The position numbers and the translations under genes were made by a program. This document shows, in pieces, positions 1 to 8,791 of a stretch of 64,000 nucleotides of DNA. Location: NCBI GenBank assembly GCA_965277875.1, contig CBDIDV010000002.1, positions 1,612,001 to 1,676,000 on the forward strand, written 5' to 3'. Each line of letters opens with the position of its first letter. Position 1 is the first letter of the stretch. The DNA is from CAWFQB01 sp965277875. GTDB lineage: Bacteria > Armatimonadota > Chthonomonadetes > Chthonomonadales > Chthonomonadaceae. Below the pieces are notes generated by a model that saw only the letters and a list, made by a program, of their open reading frames with translations, was not told where the DNA came from and made no database searches.

Positions 1-786
1 CTTGCCGCCCGGACAGTAGCGGATGCTCGCCGGGGCCATGCTCGCGTCCAGAAACGCGTCCTTTGCGCCCCACAGCATCAGGGTCGGAACCCGGATGCGC
101 GGGTCGGACGGCAGCGGAAGGGGGCGACGCGCGGCGGCGCGATACCAGTTCAGCATGGCCGTGTACGCGCCGGGCTTCGCCCACGCCTGCCGGTAGCGGT
201 CGAGGTCGCGGGGCGTAAATGTTCCGGGCCGACTGCTCGCGGTCAGGGCGAGGGCGGGCAGATGCCAGTCGGCGAATCGCGCTGTCCATTCCGGCAGGCC
301 GGGTATCTGAAAGAACGCGATGTAACTGCTTTTCAGCTTTTGTTTGGCGTTATCGCGCAGGGTATCGTGAAACACGGTCGGATGCGGCACGTTCAGAATG
401 GCAAGGCGTTCCAGACGGCGCGGGCTTCTCAGCGCCAATTGCCAGGCGATGTTCGCGCCCCAGTCATGCCCGACCACGCTTGCCGTGTCGCGCCGCGCGG
501 CGTCTATCAGACCTTCCACATCATTTGCAAGCACGTCCGGGCGGTACGCATCCAGGCCGCGGGGCTTGTCGCTCAGGTTATAGCCCCGCTGATCGGGAAC
601 CCACACGCGATACCCTGCCCGCGCTAACGCTCCGATCTGACGCCGCCACCCAAACCAGTATTCGGGAAAGCCGTGCAGCAAAATCACGAGCGGGCCAGCC
701 TGCGGCCCCGCCTGAACCACATGCAGCCGAACGCCATTGGTCTGCACCTCATGATGTTCCCACAACATTCCCGTTCCCCGTTCCAT
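1..786 (-). CDS. Epoxide hydrolase-like alpha/beta hydrolase (3' end outside window)
   Basis: The frame reads leftward from an ATG at 786 and is still open at base 1, so 262 residues are visible of a family that is usually near 290-330. The oxyanion-hole motif HGFPEYW starts at about residue 38, and the nucleophile elbow GHDWG has its Asp at about 108. A nucleophilic Asp in GHDWG is typical of epoxide hydrolases and haloalkane dehalogenases; the HGxP motif favours epoxide hydrolase. There is no signal peptide, so it is probably cytosolic. The distal catalytic Asp/Glu and His lie beyond the edge and cannot be checked. It follows the two dehydrogenase genes on the same strand after an 87-bp gap. 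An internal ATG at codon 7 is an alternative start. The substrate is unknown. Confidence 0.85.
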   Translation of the reverse strand, partial: MERGTGMLWEHHEVQTNGVRLHVVQAGPQAGPLVILLHGFPEYWFGWRRQIGALARAGYRVWVPDQRGYNLSDKPRGLDAYRPDVLANDVEGLIDAARRDTASVVGHDWGANIAWQLALRSPRRLERLAILNVPHPTVFHDTLRDNAKQKLKSSYIAFFQIPGLPEWTARFADWHLPALALTASSRPGTFTPRDLDRYRQAWAKPGAYTAMLNWYRAAARRPLPLPSDPRIRVPTLMLWGAKDAFLDASMAPASIRYCPGGK

Positions 787-873
787 GTGCCGATGCGCCC
801 GCCACCACAGGCCGCATTTAAACGCCCATCTACGCTTTTGTACTTGCGTCTTCTGCTTTCTGCCTTATTCCCT

Positions 874-1968
874 CTACGCTTCTCCAGGCGGAATGATAGC
901 GGTCTTGATGGCCCCGTTCGTGCCGTCAGCAAGAGAGGCGAGAACGGCGGGAAGGTCGGCAAGCGGAGCCTGCGCCTGAATGAAGGGCCGAGCGTCTAAG
1001 TCGCCGCTTACAATCAGGGCGAGAGCGCGGCGGAACGTATCAGGCGTGTGGCTGAATGTGCCTTTGAGGGTCAGTTCGTCGTAATGAATGCGGTGCGTAG
1101 CAACCGTGATCTGCGTATCGGCGGGACAACCCCCGAACAGGCTGACCGTTCCCGCCTTGCGACTCAGGGCAATGGCCGTTTCCCACGCCGAAGGCAGGCC
1201 CACCGCCTCGATCACCTTGTCTGCGCCCTGCCCCGCTTCAGTGTGGGCTTGCAGCGTACCGACGACATCACGCAGTTCCTTTTCGTCGAAAACTTCGTCC
1301 GCGCCCAATGTGGAGGCCAGGGCAAGGCGTTCCGCTCGCCGCCCAACCGCCAATACGCGCGCGCCCGCCAGTTTGCACAGCCGAACGAACAGCAGACCTA
1401 TCGGCCCCAATCCCAGCACGATAACCGTCTCGCCACGCTGTACCGGCATCTCGTCCATGCCCCGGACGACGCAGGCCAGCGGTTCGGTCAGCGCGCCCGC
1501 GTCGAACGCGACGTGATCGGGCAGGCGATACAGGTTCTTCTGCACCACGCGGGCCGGAACCGTAATGCTCTGGGCATACGCGCCATTGAGAAACAGCAGA
1601 TCCTCGCACAATTCTGTAAGATCGCGGCGGCAGTAGTAGCACATTCCGCAGGGCGCGCTATTGGCGATCACCACGCGTTCCCCGATTTGCCAGCCTTCCA
1701 CATCGGGGGCGACTTCTATAATCGTGCCGGCCATCTCATGCCCGAACACGGCGGGCGGGCGGATCATACGGGCGTGATTGCCGCGCCGGTACACCTTGAC
1801 ATCCGTGCCGCACGTCAGGGCGGCCCCGATACGCACCCGCACTTCCCCTGCCTCCAATGTACCGACCACAACCCGTTCAACCCGCACGTCTTTTTTGCCA
1901 TACAGCACGGCGGCGGTCATCATTTTGTTGGTTGTTGGTTGTTGGTTATTGGTTGTGGAAACGTTCAT
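874..1968 (-). CDS. Zinc-dependent medium-chain alcohol/polyol dehydrogenase
   Basis: This is a 364-residue member of the MDR family (sorbitol/threonine/alcohol dehydrogenase type), which oxidises an alcohol or polyol with NAD(P). Catalytic zinc ligands are visible at Cys53 (CGTD) and in GHE (His77-Glu78). The structural-zinc Cys quartet is at about 107, 110, 113 and 121, and a Rossmann GLGPIG turn lies near 186. The ATG at 1968 overlaps the upstream dehydrogenase stop as ATGA, which suggests translational coupling. The first ~15 codons are made of a heptamer repeat (TTGGTTG on the plus strand), so the biological start could be the Met-Met pair at 1923/1920. Two adjacent MDR paralogues suggest successive or alternative steps in sugar-alcohol use. 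The exact substrate is not inferable. Confidence 0.87.
   Translation of the reverse strand: MNVSTTNNQQPTTNKMMTAAVLYGKKDVRVERVVVGTLEAGEVRVRIGAALTCGTDVKVYRRGNHARMIRPPAVFGHEMAGTIIEVAPDVEGWQIGERVVIANSAPCGMCYYCRRDLTELCEDLLFLNGAYAQSITVPARVVQKNLYRLPDHVAFDAGALTEPLACVVRGMDEMPVQRGETVIVLGLGPIGLLFVRLCKLAGARVLAVGRRAERLALASTLGADEVFDEKELRDVVGTLQAHTEAGQGADKVIEAVGLPSAWETAIALSRKAGTVSLFGGCPADTQITVATHRIHYDELTLKGTFSHTPDTFRRALALIVSGDLDARPFIQAQAPLADLPAVLASLADGTNGAIKTAIIPPGEA
1926..1957. repeat. Heptamer tandem repeat (TTGGTTG) at the adh/adh junction
   Basis: Four consecutive 7-nt units TTGGTTG (the third ends in A) lie at the start of the downstream dehydrogenase, where they encode an Asn/Gln/Pro/Thr-rich N-terminus. 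The same style of 7-nt repeat recurs in other spacers of this window (13.68, 14.88 and 42.89 kb). Here the repeat lies inside an open frame because the two genes overlap. Confidence 0.75.
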
Positions 1969-3017
1969 ACGGTCACTATAATCTTCAGCGAATTGTCACG
2001 CGGATGGGAAGCGTACTCAATGGCGTCTGCGATGTCTTCCAGGGCGAAGCGATGCGAGATCAGGTCGCGGACATTGACGCGCCGACTGAAAATCAGGTCG
2101 GCGGCCTCGTTCTGCAAGAGTATGTCGCTGGAATACGAGCCGAGCAGGGTCTTTTCCTGCATACACACGGCCCCGGCGTCTACGTGCATCAAGTCGTCAA
2201 GGCGCGTGTGCGCGAACAGCAGCACGTTTCCGCCTGCCCGCAACATTTGGAACGCCTGCGCGACCGGCTGCGTGGTCGGCACGGCCACGATCACCAGATC
2301 GGCCCCGCGTCCCTCCGACAGTTCCTGTATCGCGCCTTCTAATTCAGCGTCATTGTCGGCGTGTACGGCCACATCCGCGCCAAGACGCCGCGCCATGTCC
2401 AGCCGATTTGCAAAGCGATCCGTCACAACCACACTTGCGCCGGCCAGTTTGCACAACTGCGTGAACAGCAGGCCAATCGGCCCCTGCCCGATGATCCACA
2501 CGGTATCGCCGGATTCAACATTCGCGCCCCGCACGGCTTTCAGGCACGTATTCAGCGGTTCCACAAAACTCGCCTCTTCCAGCGTTATGTCATCGGGAAC
2601 GCGCACCATACCCAACCCCGCGCACCAGTCCATGACGCGCACGTACTCGGCGAACCCGCCGCCGGCCGGTTCAAAGCCCGCCGTCGTTCCCGTGCGCTTG
2701 TACACCGGACACTGCGCGAACGCCCGACGCCGACAATAAAAACAATCGTCGCGCAGGCAGGGTACATGGTGGTTGACGACTACGCGCTCACCCATCTTCC
2801 AGTCGGTCACGCCCTCGCCCACAGCCGCAATCGTCCCCGCCGTCTCGTGTCCGAAGATGCGGGGCGGTGGCGTCAGGCCATAATGAATTTTTTTTAGGTC
2901 GGTTCCGCACACGCCGCACGCGCCCACGCGCAGCAGGATCTCTCCCGGCCCAATCTCAGGCACGGCAACGGACTCGACGCGCACATCATCCACGCCCCGA
3001 TATACGGCGGCGCGCAT
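1965..3017 (-). CDS. Zinc-dependent medium-chain dehydrogenase, paralogue of the next gene
   Basis: A 350-residue MDR dehydrogenase. Cys37 (CGTD) and His57-Glu58 (GHET) form the catalytic zinc site. The structural zinc Cys are at about 87, 92, 95 and 103; the first gap is four residues (CLRDDC) rather than the usual two, so this loop is slightly unusual. GQGPIG is the NAD(P)-binding turn. I start it at the ATG at 3017 (MRAAVYRG), which matches the family N-terminus; upstream in-frame ATGs at 3089 and about 3050 would add an unlikely leader. Its stop overlaps the start of the next dehydrogenase by 4 nt. The pair diverges from the Gfo/Idh gene at 3364. The likely role is oxidation of a sugar or polyol, in the cytosol. 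Confidence 0.86.
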   Translation of the reverse strand: MRAAVYRGVDDVRVESVAVPEIGPGEILLRVGACGVCGTDLKKIHYGLTPPPRIFGHETAGTIAAVGEGVTDWKMGERVVVNHHVPCLRDDCFYCRRRAFAQCPVYKRTGTTAGFEPAGGGFAEYVRVMDWCAGLGMVRVPDDITLEEASFVEPLNTCLKAVRGANVESGDTVWIIGQGPIGLLFTQLCKLAGASVVVTDRFANRLDMARRLGADVAVHADNDAELEGAIQELSEGRGADLVIVAVPTTQPVAQAFQMLRAGGNVLLFAHTRLDDLMHVDAGAVCMQEKTLLGSYSSDILLQNEAADLIFSRRVNVRDLISHRFALEDIADAIEYASHPRDNSLKIIVTV

Positions 3018-3274
3018 CGTGTTACTCAATAGTGTCTCTCCAAAAAGCATTCCTCCCGACGTGACGGGCGCAAGCGCAGTTGTCCCCACAAAAATCTACA
3101 CAGATTGTAGACTCAGGGCGCGTGGATGTCAAGCTGTCAAATGCCGCAACTGTTGCCCGCGCCCTCTTTGTGAACGTCGGCCACAAATCAAGCAGGAGAA
3201 TGCCCCCCACTTCGCCAAACACGCTTCAACAAACAATTATACGATACACAAGTCTGCAACAAACAGTAGCATTC

Positions 3275-3341
3275 GCGTCCGCGAGGACGCTTGGGCGAAG
3301 CCCTCCCAGACGGGTACGTTCTTTGTACCCGTCTGGGAGGG
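3275..3341. repeat. Twin hairpins directly upstream of the Gfo/Idh gene
   Basis: There are two perfect inverted repeats: GCGTCC-gcga-GGACGC at 3275-3290, and a 17-bp stem (arms 3301-3317 and 3325-3341, 7-nt loop) containing GGGTAC/GTACCC. The stem ends 11 nt before the Shine-Dalgarno GGAGG of the gene at 3364. A closely similar assembly occurs at 47809-47899, with GCGTCC/GGACGC, GTACCCG and GGACGCTTG in common. No U-tract follows, so a simple terminator is unlikely. It is a dispersed intergenic element and possibly an RNA regulator. Confidence 0.7.
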
Positions 3342-3363
3342 GGATTTTCAACGGAGGATACGC

Positions 3364-4350
3364 GTGGAGAGAAAAGTGAAATGGGGCGTGCTGGGCTGCT
3401 CGGCGTTTGCGCGAGGCAAGGCCATTCCCGCCATGCAGCTTGCCGAAAACGTCGAACTAGCCGGTATTGCCAGCCGGACTTTAGACAAGGCCCAGGAGTT
3501 TCAGCGCGAGTTCGGGTTCGGCAGGGCGTATGGCAGTTACGAGGAGATGCTCGCCGATCCCGACATCGAGGCCGTTTACAACCCCCTGCCCAACGGCCTG
3601 CACCCGGAATGGGCCATCAAGACTGCGCAGGCAGGCAAGCACAGCATCGTGGAAAAGCCGTTTGCCGCCAATGTCACAGAGGCTATCGAAGTGGCGAATG
3701 TCGTGAAGCAGCATGGCGTCCTGGTGATGGAAGCGTTTATGTGGCGTTTTCACCCGATGCACCTGCACGCCCGTCAGCTTATCCGCGAGGGCGCGTTAGG
3801 CGATGTAAAACTGGTACGCAGCGCGTTTACGTTTGTGCTGGAGCGTAAAGCGAATGTCCGACTTGACCCGCAGCTTGCGGGCGGCGGACTAATGGATGTG
3901 GGCTGTTACTGCCTGTGCGCGGCGCGGTTCTTGTTTGGCGAGGAGCCGACGCGGGTGTGGGCCGCAGCCGACTTCGATCCCGAATACGGCGTGGACATGC
4001 TGGCGAGTGGCGTCCTCGAATTCCCCGGCGGACGCGCCCTGTTCGACACCGGCTTCGCCCTGCCTTTCCGCGCCGATTACGAAGTGGTCGGCACAAAGGG
4101 CCGCATCTACGCGCCCAATGCGTTTCTGCCGGGCGAGGAGGGCGTTTTGGAAATCACCCTGGACGGCAAGCATACCCGCGAAACTTTTACGGCCCTGAAC
4201 CAGTGGACGCTGGAATTTGAACATCTGTCCCGCTGCATCCTGGAAAACCGCGCCCCGGACTATGACACCGACGACGCTGTAAAGCAGCAGCGCGCGCTGG
4301 ACGCCATTCACCGCTCGACCCGCTCCGGCCAGGTGGAACACGTAATCTAA
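3364..4350 (+). CDS. Gfo/Idh/MocA family oxidoreductase (trans-1,2-dihydrobenzenediol dehydrogenase-like)
   Basis: A 328-residue NAD(P)-dependent sugar/cyclitol dehydrogenase. The Rossmann fold begins at once (GVLGCSAFARG, residues ~8-18), and the family EKPFA segment with the catalytic-region Lys lies near residue 99. The GTG start at 3364 is chosen because GGAGG sits 6 nt upstream and the fold begins at residue 7; longer in-frame extensions run through the hairpin region. The aldose 1-epimerase gene follows after 13 bp, so epimerisation of a free sugar and its oxidation are probably coordinated. The length and EKP motif resemble glucose-fructose oxidoreductase-like enzymes without the export signal. 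The substrate is not determinable. Confidence 0.88.
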   Translation: MERKVKWGVLGCSAFARGKAIPAMQLAENVELAGIASRTLDKAQEFQREFGFGRAYGSYEEMLADPDIEAVYNPLPNGLHPEWAIKTAQAGKHSIVEKPFAANVTEAIEVANVVKQHGVLVMEAFMWRFHPMHLHARQLIREGALGDVKLVRSAFTFVLERKANVRLDPQLAGGGLMDVGCYCLCAARFLFGEEPTRVWAAADFDPEYGVDMLASGVLEFPGGRALFDTGFALPFRADYEVVGTKGRIYAPNAFLPGEEGVLEITLDGKHTRETFTALNQWTLEFEHLSRCILENRAPDYDTDDAVKQQRALDAIHRSTRSGQVEHVI

Positions 4351-4363
4351 CTCGGAGTTTATC

Positions 4364-5461
4364 ATGTCACGTTATGAAATAGAACATATCCGTGTGGCGG
4401 GGTTTGCCGCCATTCGTCTGCGCGATGATGCGCGGCAGGCCGACGCCGTCATTGTCCCGGAACTTGGCTGCAACTGCATCTCGTTCCGCACGACCCCTGA
4501 TGATGACACGACGCCCGACGCAGCCGAACGCGCCGTGACAGGAGCCGTCGAGATCTTTGTTCCGCCCACAGACATCGCAAGCCTGCGCGACGTGCCGTTT
4601 ACGGGCGGCAACCCGATCCTGTTCCCCTTTCCCAACCGCGTCCGCGACGGCGTGTACACTTTCGAGGGACAAACCTATCGCATGGACAAGCTGTTCGCCA
4701 AAGGCTGGGACGCGGGCGCGGGGCAGGCGCTGCACGGACTTGTGGGCGACAAGCCCTGGACACCCGGCGAAACCTTCGCCGACGACGGCGCGGCCATCAT
4801 GCACGCGTCCCTTCAACTCGACGCGTTTCCCGACATTGTCGAGCAGTATCCGTTCCCCTGCCTGCTCACCGTGCGCTACACCCTGCGCGACGGGTTGCTG
4901 ACGATGCTGACGACCGTGCAAAACACCGGCGCGAAAACCCTGCCGATGGGCTTTGGCATTCATCCCTGGTTCCCGGCCCGCCTGCGTCCGGGCGCGAACC
5001 TGCCCGCCGATCTCAGCGCCATCACGACCGAGCAGCGGGCCGCGTCCCTTGTGCATGTCCCCGCGAACGCCATCTGGCAGCTTGACAAATTGATGCCGAC
5101 CGGAAACACGCTGCCCGTAGACGGCACACAGTACGACCTGCGACAGTTCCCGCCGCTCGCCGACCACTTCTTCGACGATGTATTCACCAGTGTGCAGCAT
5201 ACCTCGGACGGCGGAAGCGAGGGCGGACTGCGCGACCCGGACACCGGCCTCGAAATGTTCGTTGCCGCTGATGACAAGTTCCGCGAGTGGGTCCTGTACG
5301 CCCCCCTCAACTCGCCCGTGATCGCCCTGGAACCCTACACCTGCACCACAGACGCCGTAAACCTCCAGGCGCGGGGCATAGACGCGGGATTGCTCGCCCT
5401 GCCTCCCGGTCAAACATGGTCAGGAGAGATCCATTTCGGCCTGCGCCGCTTTGCCGCGTAG
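4364..5461 (+). CDS. Aldose 1-epimerase family protein
   Basis: A 365-residue galactose-mutarotase-like protein, longer than many family members owing to loops after residue 45. The family signature FPFPNRVRDG near residue 87, HGLVGDKPW near 123 and GFGIHPWF near 200 are visible; the two conserved His of this fold fall in HGL and IHPW. The start ATG has GGAG 8 nt upstream. It likely interconverts alpha and beta anomers of an aldose in the cytosol, feeding the dehydrogenase encoded 13 bp upstream. No signal peptide is seen. The sugar specificity is unknown. Confidence 0.87.
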   Translation: MSRYEIEHIRVAGFAAIRLRDDARQADAVIVPELGCNCISFRTTPDDDTTPDAAERAVTGAVEIFVPPTDIASLRDVPFTGGNPILFPFPNRVRDGVYTFEGQTYRMDKLFAKGWDAGAGQALHGLVGDKPWTPGETFADDGAAIMHASLQLDAFPDIVEQYPFPCLLTVRYTLRDGLLTMLTTVQNTGAKTLPMGFGIHPWFPARLRPGANLPADLSAITTEQRAASLVHVPANAIWQLDKLMPTGNTLPVDGTQYDLRQFPPLADHFFDDVFTSVQHTSDGGSEGGLRDPDTGLEMFVAADDKFREWVLYAPLNSPVIALEPYTCTTDAVNLQARGIDAGLLALPPGQTWSGEIHFGLRRFAA

Positions 5462-5773
5462 CCGTACAGGGCCTTGCCCCTGCCCATGCGCCCCATTCGG
5501 AAATGACCCGCGCCAGTCCACTACTGATGTCTGGATGAAAGGCGGCGAAGCGCAGTTGTTAGTTCCCATCTTCTTATGCCCATTACGATCTGACCGGGTA
5601 AGCGCAGATGATTTTGAAAATTTATCTCTGAATACATGGCTCGCAGGCAATCTCACTCAGTCTCGGTGACTCTGAAGCAGATAGTGGTGCAAACCTATTG
5701 ATTTCACCTGATTTTTGGTTACACTGTAGCTGCATTCGTCGTCATATTCTTTTTTGCACCAGAGAGGATAACC
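5462..5773. other. Spacer between epimerase and secreted-protein genes
   Basis: 312 bp without a convincing gene. Short open frames on both strands lack a ribosome site and family features. I see no strong hairpin or terminator. The last 20 bases hold the AGAGAGGA ribosome site of the next gene, and the sequence just before it is more AT-rich and probably contains its promoter. Confidence 0.5.
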
Positions 5774-6781
5774 ATGTACTTCAAACAACATTTTCGCATC
5801 GCGGTCGTCCTGGGAGTGACGCTGCTGGGCGCAGTCGTAGGCCAGACCGCCCGCGCCGGACAGGAGCCGACGATACCGGAGGCCGGCGAGTATACAAAGC
5901 AGATGGAGAACACAGAGATCGGTTACTTTGAACTGATGTCGAACCATCCATTTACGGCCGAGGAACGCCGCGACATCCTGGCGAACAGCAACGCAGCATT
6001 TCATCGCAAGCCTCATGTCTTCATGCGTAACATACAAAGCAACGCAAAATTCCTGCGCGACTACGCAGCCTTTTCGCCGGTCAACAAACAAGGTTGGCGT
6101 TACGAACTCCTAAAAGGTCTGTTTATACCTCAGACTAGCGACTGGATCAGTACGCCGACGGAAATCGCCGACTATCAGCGTATCATCAGGCACTACGTGC
6201 AGCCTCTGATTGGGCATATGCCCGAAGTTCTTCATCAACCCACGCCGGTCTTGGTTTTGCCCGAAGACATGCAGGCAGCCTGGGAAGCCACACAGTTTTC
6301 CGCCAAAATGCTTGATGTGTCGGCTCCTTCCCGTGAGCAGTTCCACGCGCTTGTGGCGCAGGTGTGTACCACGAACCTCGCGCTGGCAAGTCCCGCCGCT
6401 GAATTTTTGAGGCGGTTATGCGACTTTGACTACACATGGCTGGCGTTTAAAGCCAACAATGTGTCTGGTTCACTGGAAGTAAACAACATACCTGCGGCGG
6501 CGCGGCAGGACCCGACCCAGCTGGCGCTTGCCGTGCCAGAAGCCTACAAGTTTTGTCTCCCCATGTACCATATAGAGCATGATGCTGATGGTAAACTGTC
6601 CTCGCCGGCAGCTGTGAAAATCAAGTACGACGGGGAAATGACGCGGATGCGTATGGTATACGCGTTTGCAGGCCAGATGAGTCACGATTTTGGCGAACAG
6701 CTGCGTCAGGAACATGTGGACGATGCGGCACGACGCCGGCAGGAGGACGCTGCCGCCGAGAAACGCCGGAACGGACAGTAG
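5774..6781 (+). CDS. Secreted protein of unknown function
   Basis: 335 residues. The N-terminus has a Lys/Arg n-region, a hydrophobic stretch (VVLGVTLLGAVVG) and an ARA-G type cleavage site near residue 28, so it is probably exported by Sec. AGAGAGGA sits 6 nt before the ATG. The mature part is alpha-helical in composition with no motif I recognise. The last ~25 residues are a charged Arg/Glu/Ala-rich tail (RRRQEDAAAEKRR). It has no co-directional close partner. Codon use looks native. The function is unknown. Confidence 0.75.
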   Translation: MYFKQHFRIAVVLGVTLLGAVVGQTARAGQEPTIPEAGEYTKQMENTEIGYFELMSNHPFTAEERRDILANSNAAFHRKPHVFMRNIQSNAKFLRDYAAFSPVNKQGWRYELLKGLFIPQTSDWISTPTEIADYQRIIRHYVQPLIGHMPEVLHQPTPVLVLPEDMQAAWEATQFSAKMLDVSAPSREQFHALVAQVCTTNLALASPAAEFLRRLCDFDYTWLAFKANNVSGSLEVNNIPAAARQDPTQLALAVPEAYKFCLPMYHIEHDADGKLSSPAAVKIKYDGEMTRMRMVYAFAGQMSHDFGEQLRQEHVDDAARRRQEDAAAEKRRNGQ

Positions 6782-6828
6782 CAAAACCTCAGGACGCGAA
6801 TGACCGTGTGCGCGGGAAATCAAGTATC

Positions 6829-6858
6829 GCCCCTGCCTCCCTGCCGGGAAGCAGGGGC
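6829..6858. other. Stem-loop after the secreted-protein gene
   Basis: GCCCCTGC (6829-6836) pairs with GCAGGGGC (6851-6858), with an inner TCCC/GGGA stem and a 4-nt loop. It lies 48 nt after the upstream stop. AAAAACTCTTT follows instead of a U-run, so intrinsic termination is only possible. Confidence 0.45.
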
Positions 6859-7023
6859 AAAAACTCTTTGCCCTCTGTTCACTGCGGCATTTTATCGGCG
6901 CAGGATCGTAATACAGGTAGCAAAGAGGTTTCCACGTTGTTATACCGCCTCTTCGCTGCCTTTTGACCTCTGGATAAGACCCCGCCCGTATGGGCCGCAA
7001 GCAAAAGTAAAAGACCAAGATTT

Positions 7024-8664
7024 ATGGCGACACAAACAGCAAACCGGGCGCAATCGAAACCGAAAACCGACAAGACCGCATCCGGCACAGCCGCCTTTAA
7101 CGCGGAAATCAGCCAGTACCGGTGGATCATTCTCATCGGCCTGATTACGGCGGCGATCATGGAGGTGCTGGACAGCACCATCGTCAACGTGGCCCTGCCC
7201 CAGATGGCGGGCAATCTCGGCGCGACGTTCCAGGAAGTGGCCTGGGTCTCGACCGGCTATATTCTCGCCAATGTGGTCGTGCTGCCGATGACGGCTTTTC
7301 TCACCGCCACGTTCGGCAGGCGCAACTATCTGACCGCATCTATTATAATCTTCATCATCTCCTCGTTTCTATGCGGAACGTCGCACAGCCTGGGCGAGAT
7401 CGTCTTATGGCGCGTGGTGCAGGGCGCGGGTGGCGCGGCCCTGTTGTCTACGGCACAGGCTACGCTGAGGCAGATATTTCCCCGCGAACAGCAGGGTATG
7501 GTACAGGCCATCTTCCTGCTGGGCATCATCGTCGCCCCCACCCTCGGCCCCACGCTGGGCGGCTGGATCACAGACAACTACACCTGGAATTGGTGTTTCT
7601 TCATCAATGTCCCTATCGGCATCCTGGCTGGCATCCTGGTCTTTACGTTTTTGCAGGATCCGCCGGGGCGTGTCCGGCGCACCGGGCCGATTGACTTTTT
7701 TGGCATCAGCCTGCTTGCGGTCGGGCTGTCGAGTCTGCAATATGTGCTGGAAGAGGGTCAGCAGGACGACTGGTTCAATGACGTGTGGATCGTGCGCCTG
7801 ACCGCACTCTCGACCGTGTGCCTGCTCACCATGCTCTGGTGGGAATTGTCGCCGCGCAACAGAGCGCCCGTGGTGGATTTCCGTGTCCTGATAAATCGCG
7901 ACCTGTCCTCGGCTATTTTTCTGTTTATCGCGCTGGGTTTCGGATTGTACGGCGGCACGTACCTGTTCCCACTGTTCGCGCAAAACCTGCTTGGCTTTAC
8001 GCCCACGACGACCGGGCTGGCCCTGCTGCCGGGCGGGCTTGGCACAGCCCTGAGCGCGATCATCTGCGGGCGCATCCTTAGCAAACCTAACCCTGTCGTG
8101 GACTCGCGCCTGCTGATTTTCATTGGGTTCGCGATCTTCGTGGCTTCCATGTGGGATCTGGGACATCTAACGACGGCGGCGGGCGAGTCGGAGGTGCGGG
8201 GCGCGCTGTTTCTGCGCGGCCTGTCTCTGGGCTTTTTGTTCACACCCATCAACAACGCGGCGTTCGGCAACATCAACCCCAAGATCGCGCAGCAGGCAGC
8301 GGGGCTTGTCAACCTGGCGCGGCAGCTCGGCGGCTCGTTCGGCATCGCCATTCTGGGAACGTATCTGACGAACCAGACGCAATTTCATCGCGTCCATCTG
8401 CTCGGCTACGTGTATCGGGGCAACCCTGCTTTGGAAGAGCGGCTGACCGCGCTGCAGGGCGTCTTTATGGGACACGGCATGAATATGGTCGCCGCACAGG
8501 GCGCGGCTATCGGAACCGTGGATCGCACCGTGATGCGGCAGGCGACCATGCTGGCCTACAACAACTCATGGATGCTGCTGCTTGTGGCGTTCATCGCGAC
8601 CGCGCCCGCCATTCTGCTGATCCGAAAGCCCCGCTCCGGCGCCGCGCCCGTTGACGCGCACTAA
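7024..8664 (+). CDS. DHA2-family MFS multidrug exporter (EmrB/QacA type)
   Basis: A 546-residue major facilitator of the 14-TM drug:H+ antiporter-2 class. LDSTIVNVALP in TM1 is the DHA2 motif D1, WRVVQGAGGA is the motif after TM3-4, and GPTLGGWI in TM5 is antiporter motif C; WNWCFFINVPIG is also typical. A hydrophilic Lys/Thr-rich N-tail of ~30 residues precedes TM1. No EmrA/HlyD adaptor gene or TetR/MarR regulator lies beside it. No clear ribosome site precedes the ATG. It is predicted to export amphipathic drugs or metabolites across the inner membrane using the proton gradient. The substrate is unknown. Confidence 0.93.
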   Translation: MATQTANRAQSKPKTDKTASGTAAFNAEISQYRWIILIGLITAAIMEVLDSTIVNVALPQMAGNLGATFQEVAWVSTGYILANVVVLPMTAFLTATFGRRNYLTASIIIFIISSFLCGTSHSLGEIVLWRVVQGAGGAALLSTAQATLRQIFPREQQGMVQAIFLLGIIVAPTLGPTLGGWITDNYTWNWCFFINVPIGILAGILVFTFLQDPPGRVRRTGPIDFFGISLLAVGLSSLQYVLEEGQQDDWFNDVWIVRLTALSTVCLLTMLWWELSPRNRAPVVDFRVLINRDLSSAIFLFIALGFGLYGGTYLFPLFAQNLLGFTPTTTGLALLPGGLGTALSAIICGRILSKPNPVVDSRLLIFIGFAIFVASMWDLGHLTTAAGESEVRGALFLRGLSLGFLFTPINNAAFGNINPKIAQQAAGLVNLARQLGGSFGIAILGTYLTNQTQFHRVHLLGYVYRGNPALEERLTALQGVFMGHGMNMVAAQGAAIGTVDRTVMRQATMLAYNNSWMLLLVAFIATAPAILLIRKPRSGAAPVDAH

Positions 8665-8713
8665 ACGCTTGTATTCGCAGCGCCAACCGCGCCGTGTGTG
8701 GCAGCGACAACAA

Positions 8714-8752
8714 CGGCCCTTCGCGAACGACTTTGATGTTCGCGAAGGGCCG
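8714..8752. terminator. Perfect 15-bp stem-loop between convergent genes
   Basis: Arms at 8714-8728 and 8738-8752 (CGGCCCTTCGCGAAC and its complement) flank a 9-nt loop, midway between the MFS stop and the small-membrane-protein stop. It probably serves both directions. There is no long U-tract on either strand. Confidence 0.6.
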
Positions 8753-8791
8753 GAGTATGTTCGGGCATCAGCGTGGCGGGCGGCGGCGGAG

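Noticed and set aside
1048..2739. 563-codon open frame on the plus strand
   Set aside because: It is antisense to the two zinc dehydrogenases, which show full family motifs. The frame has no ribosome site and no recognisable domain; it is a by-product of GC-rich codons.
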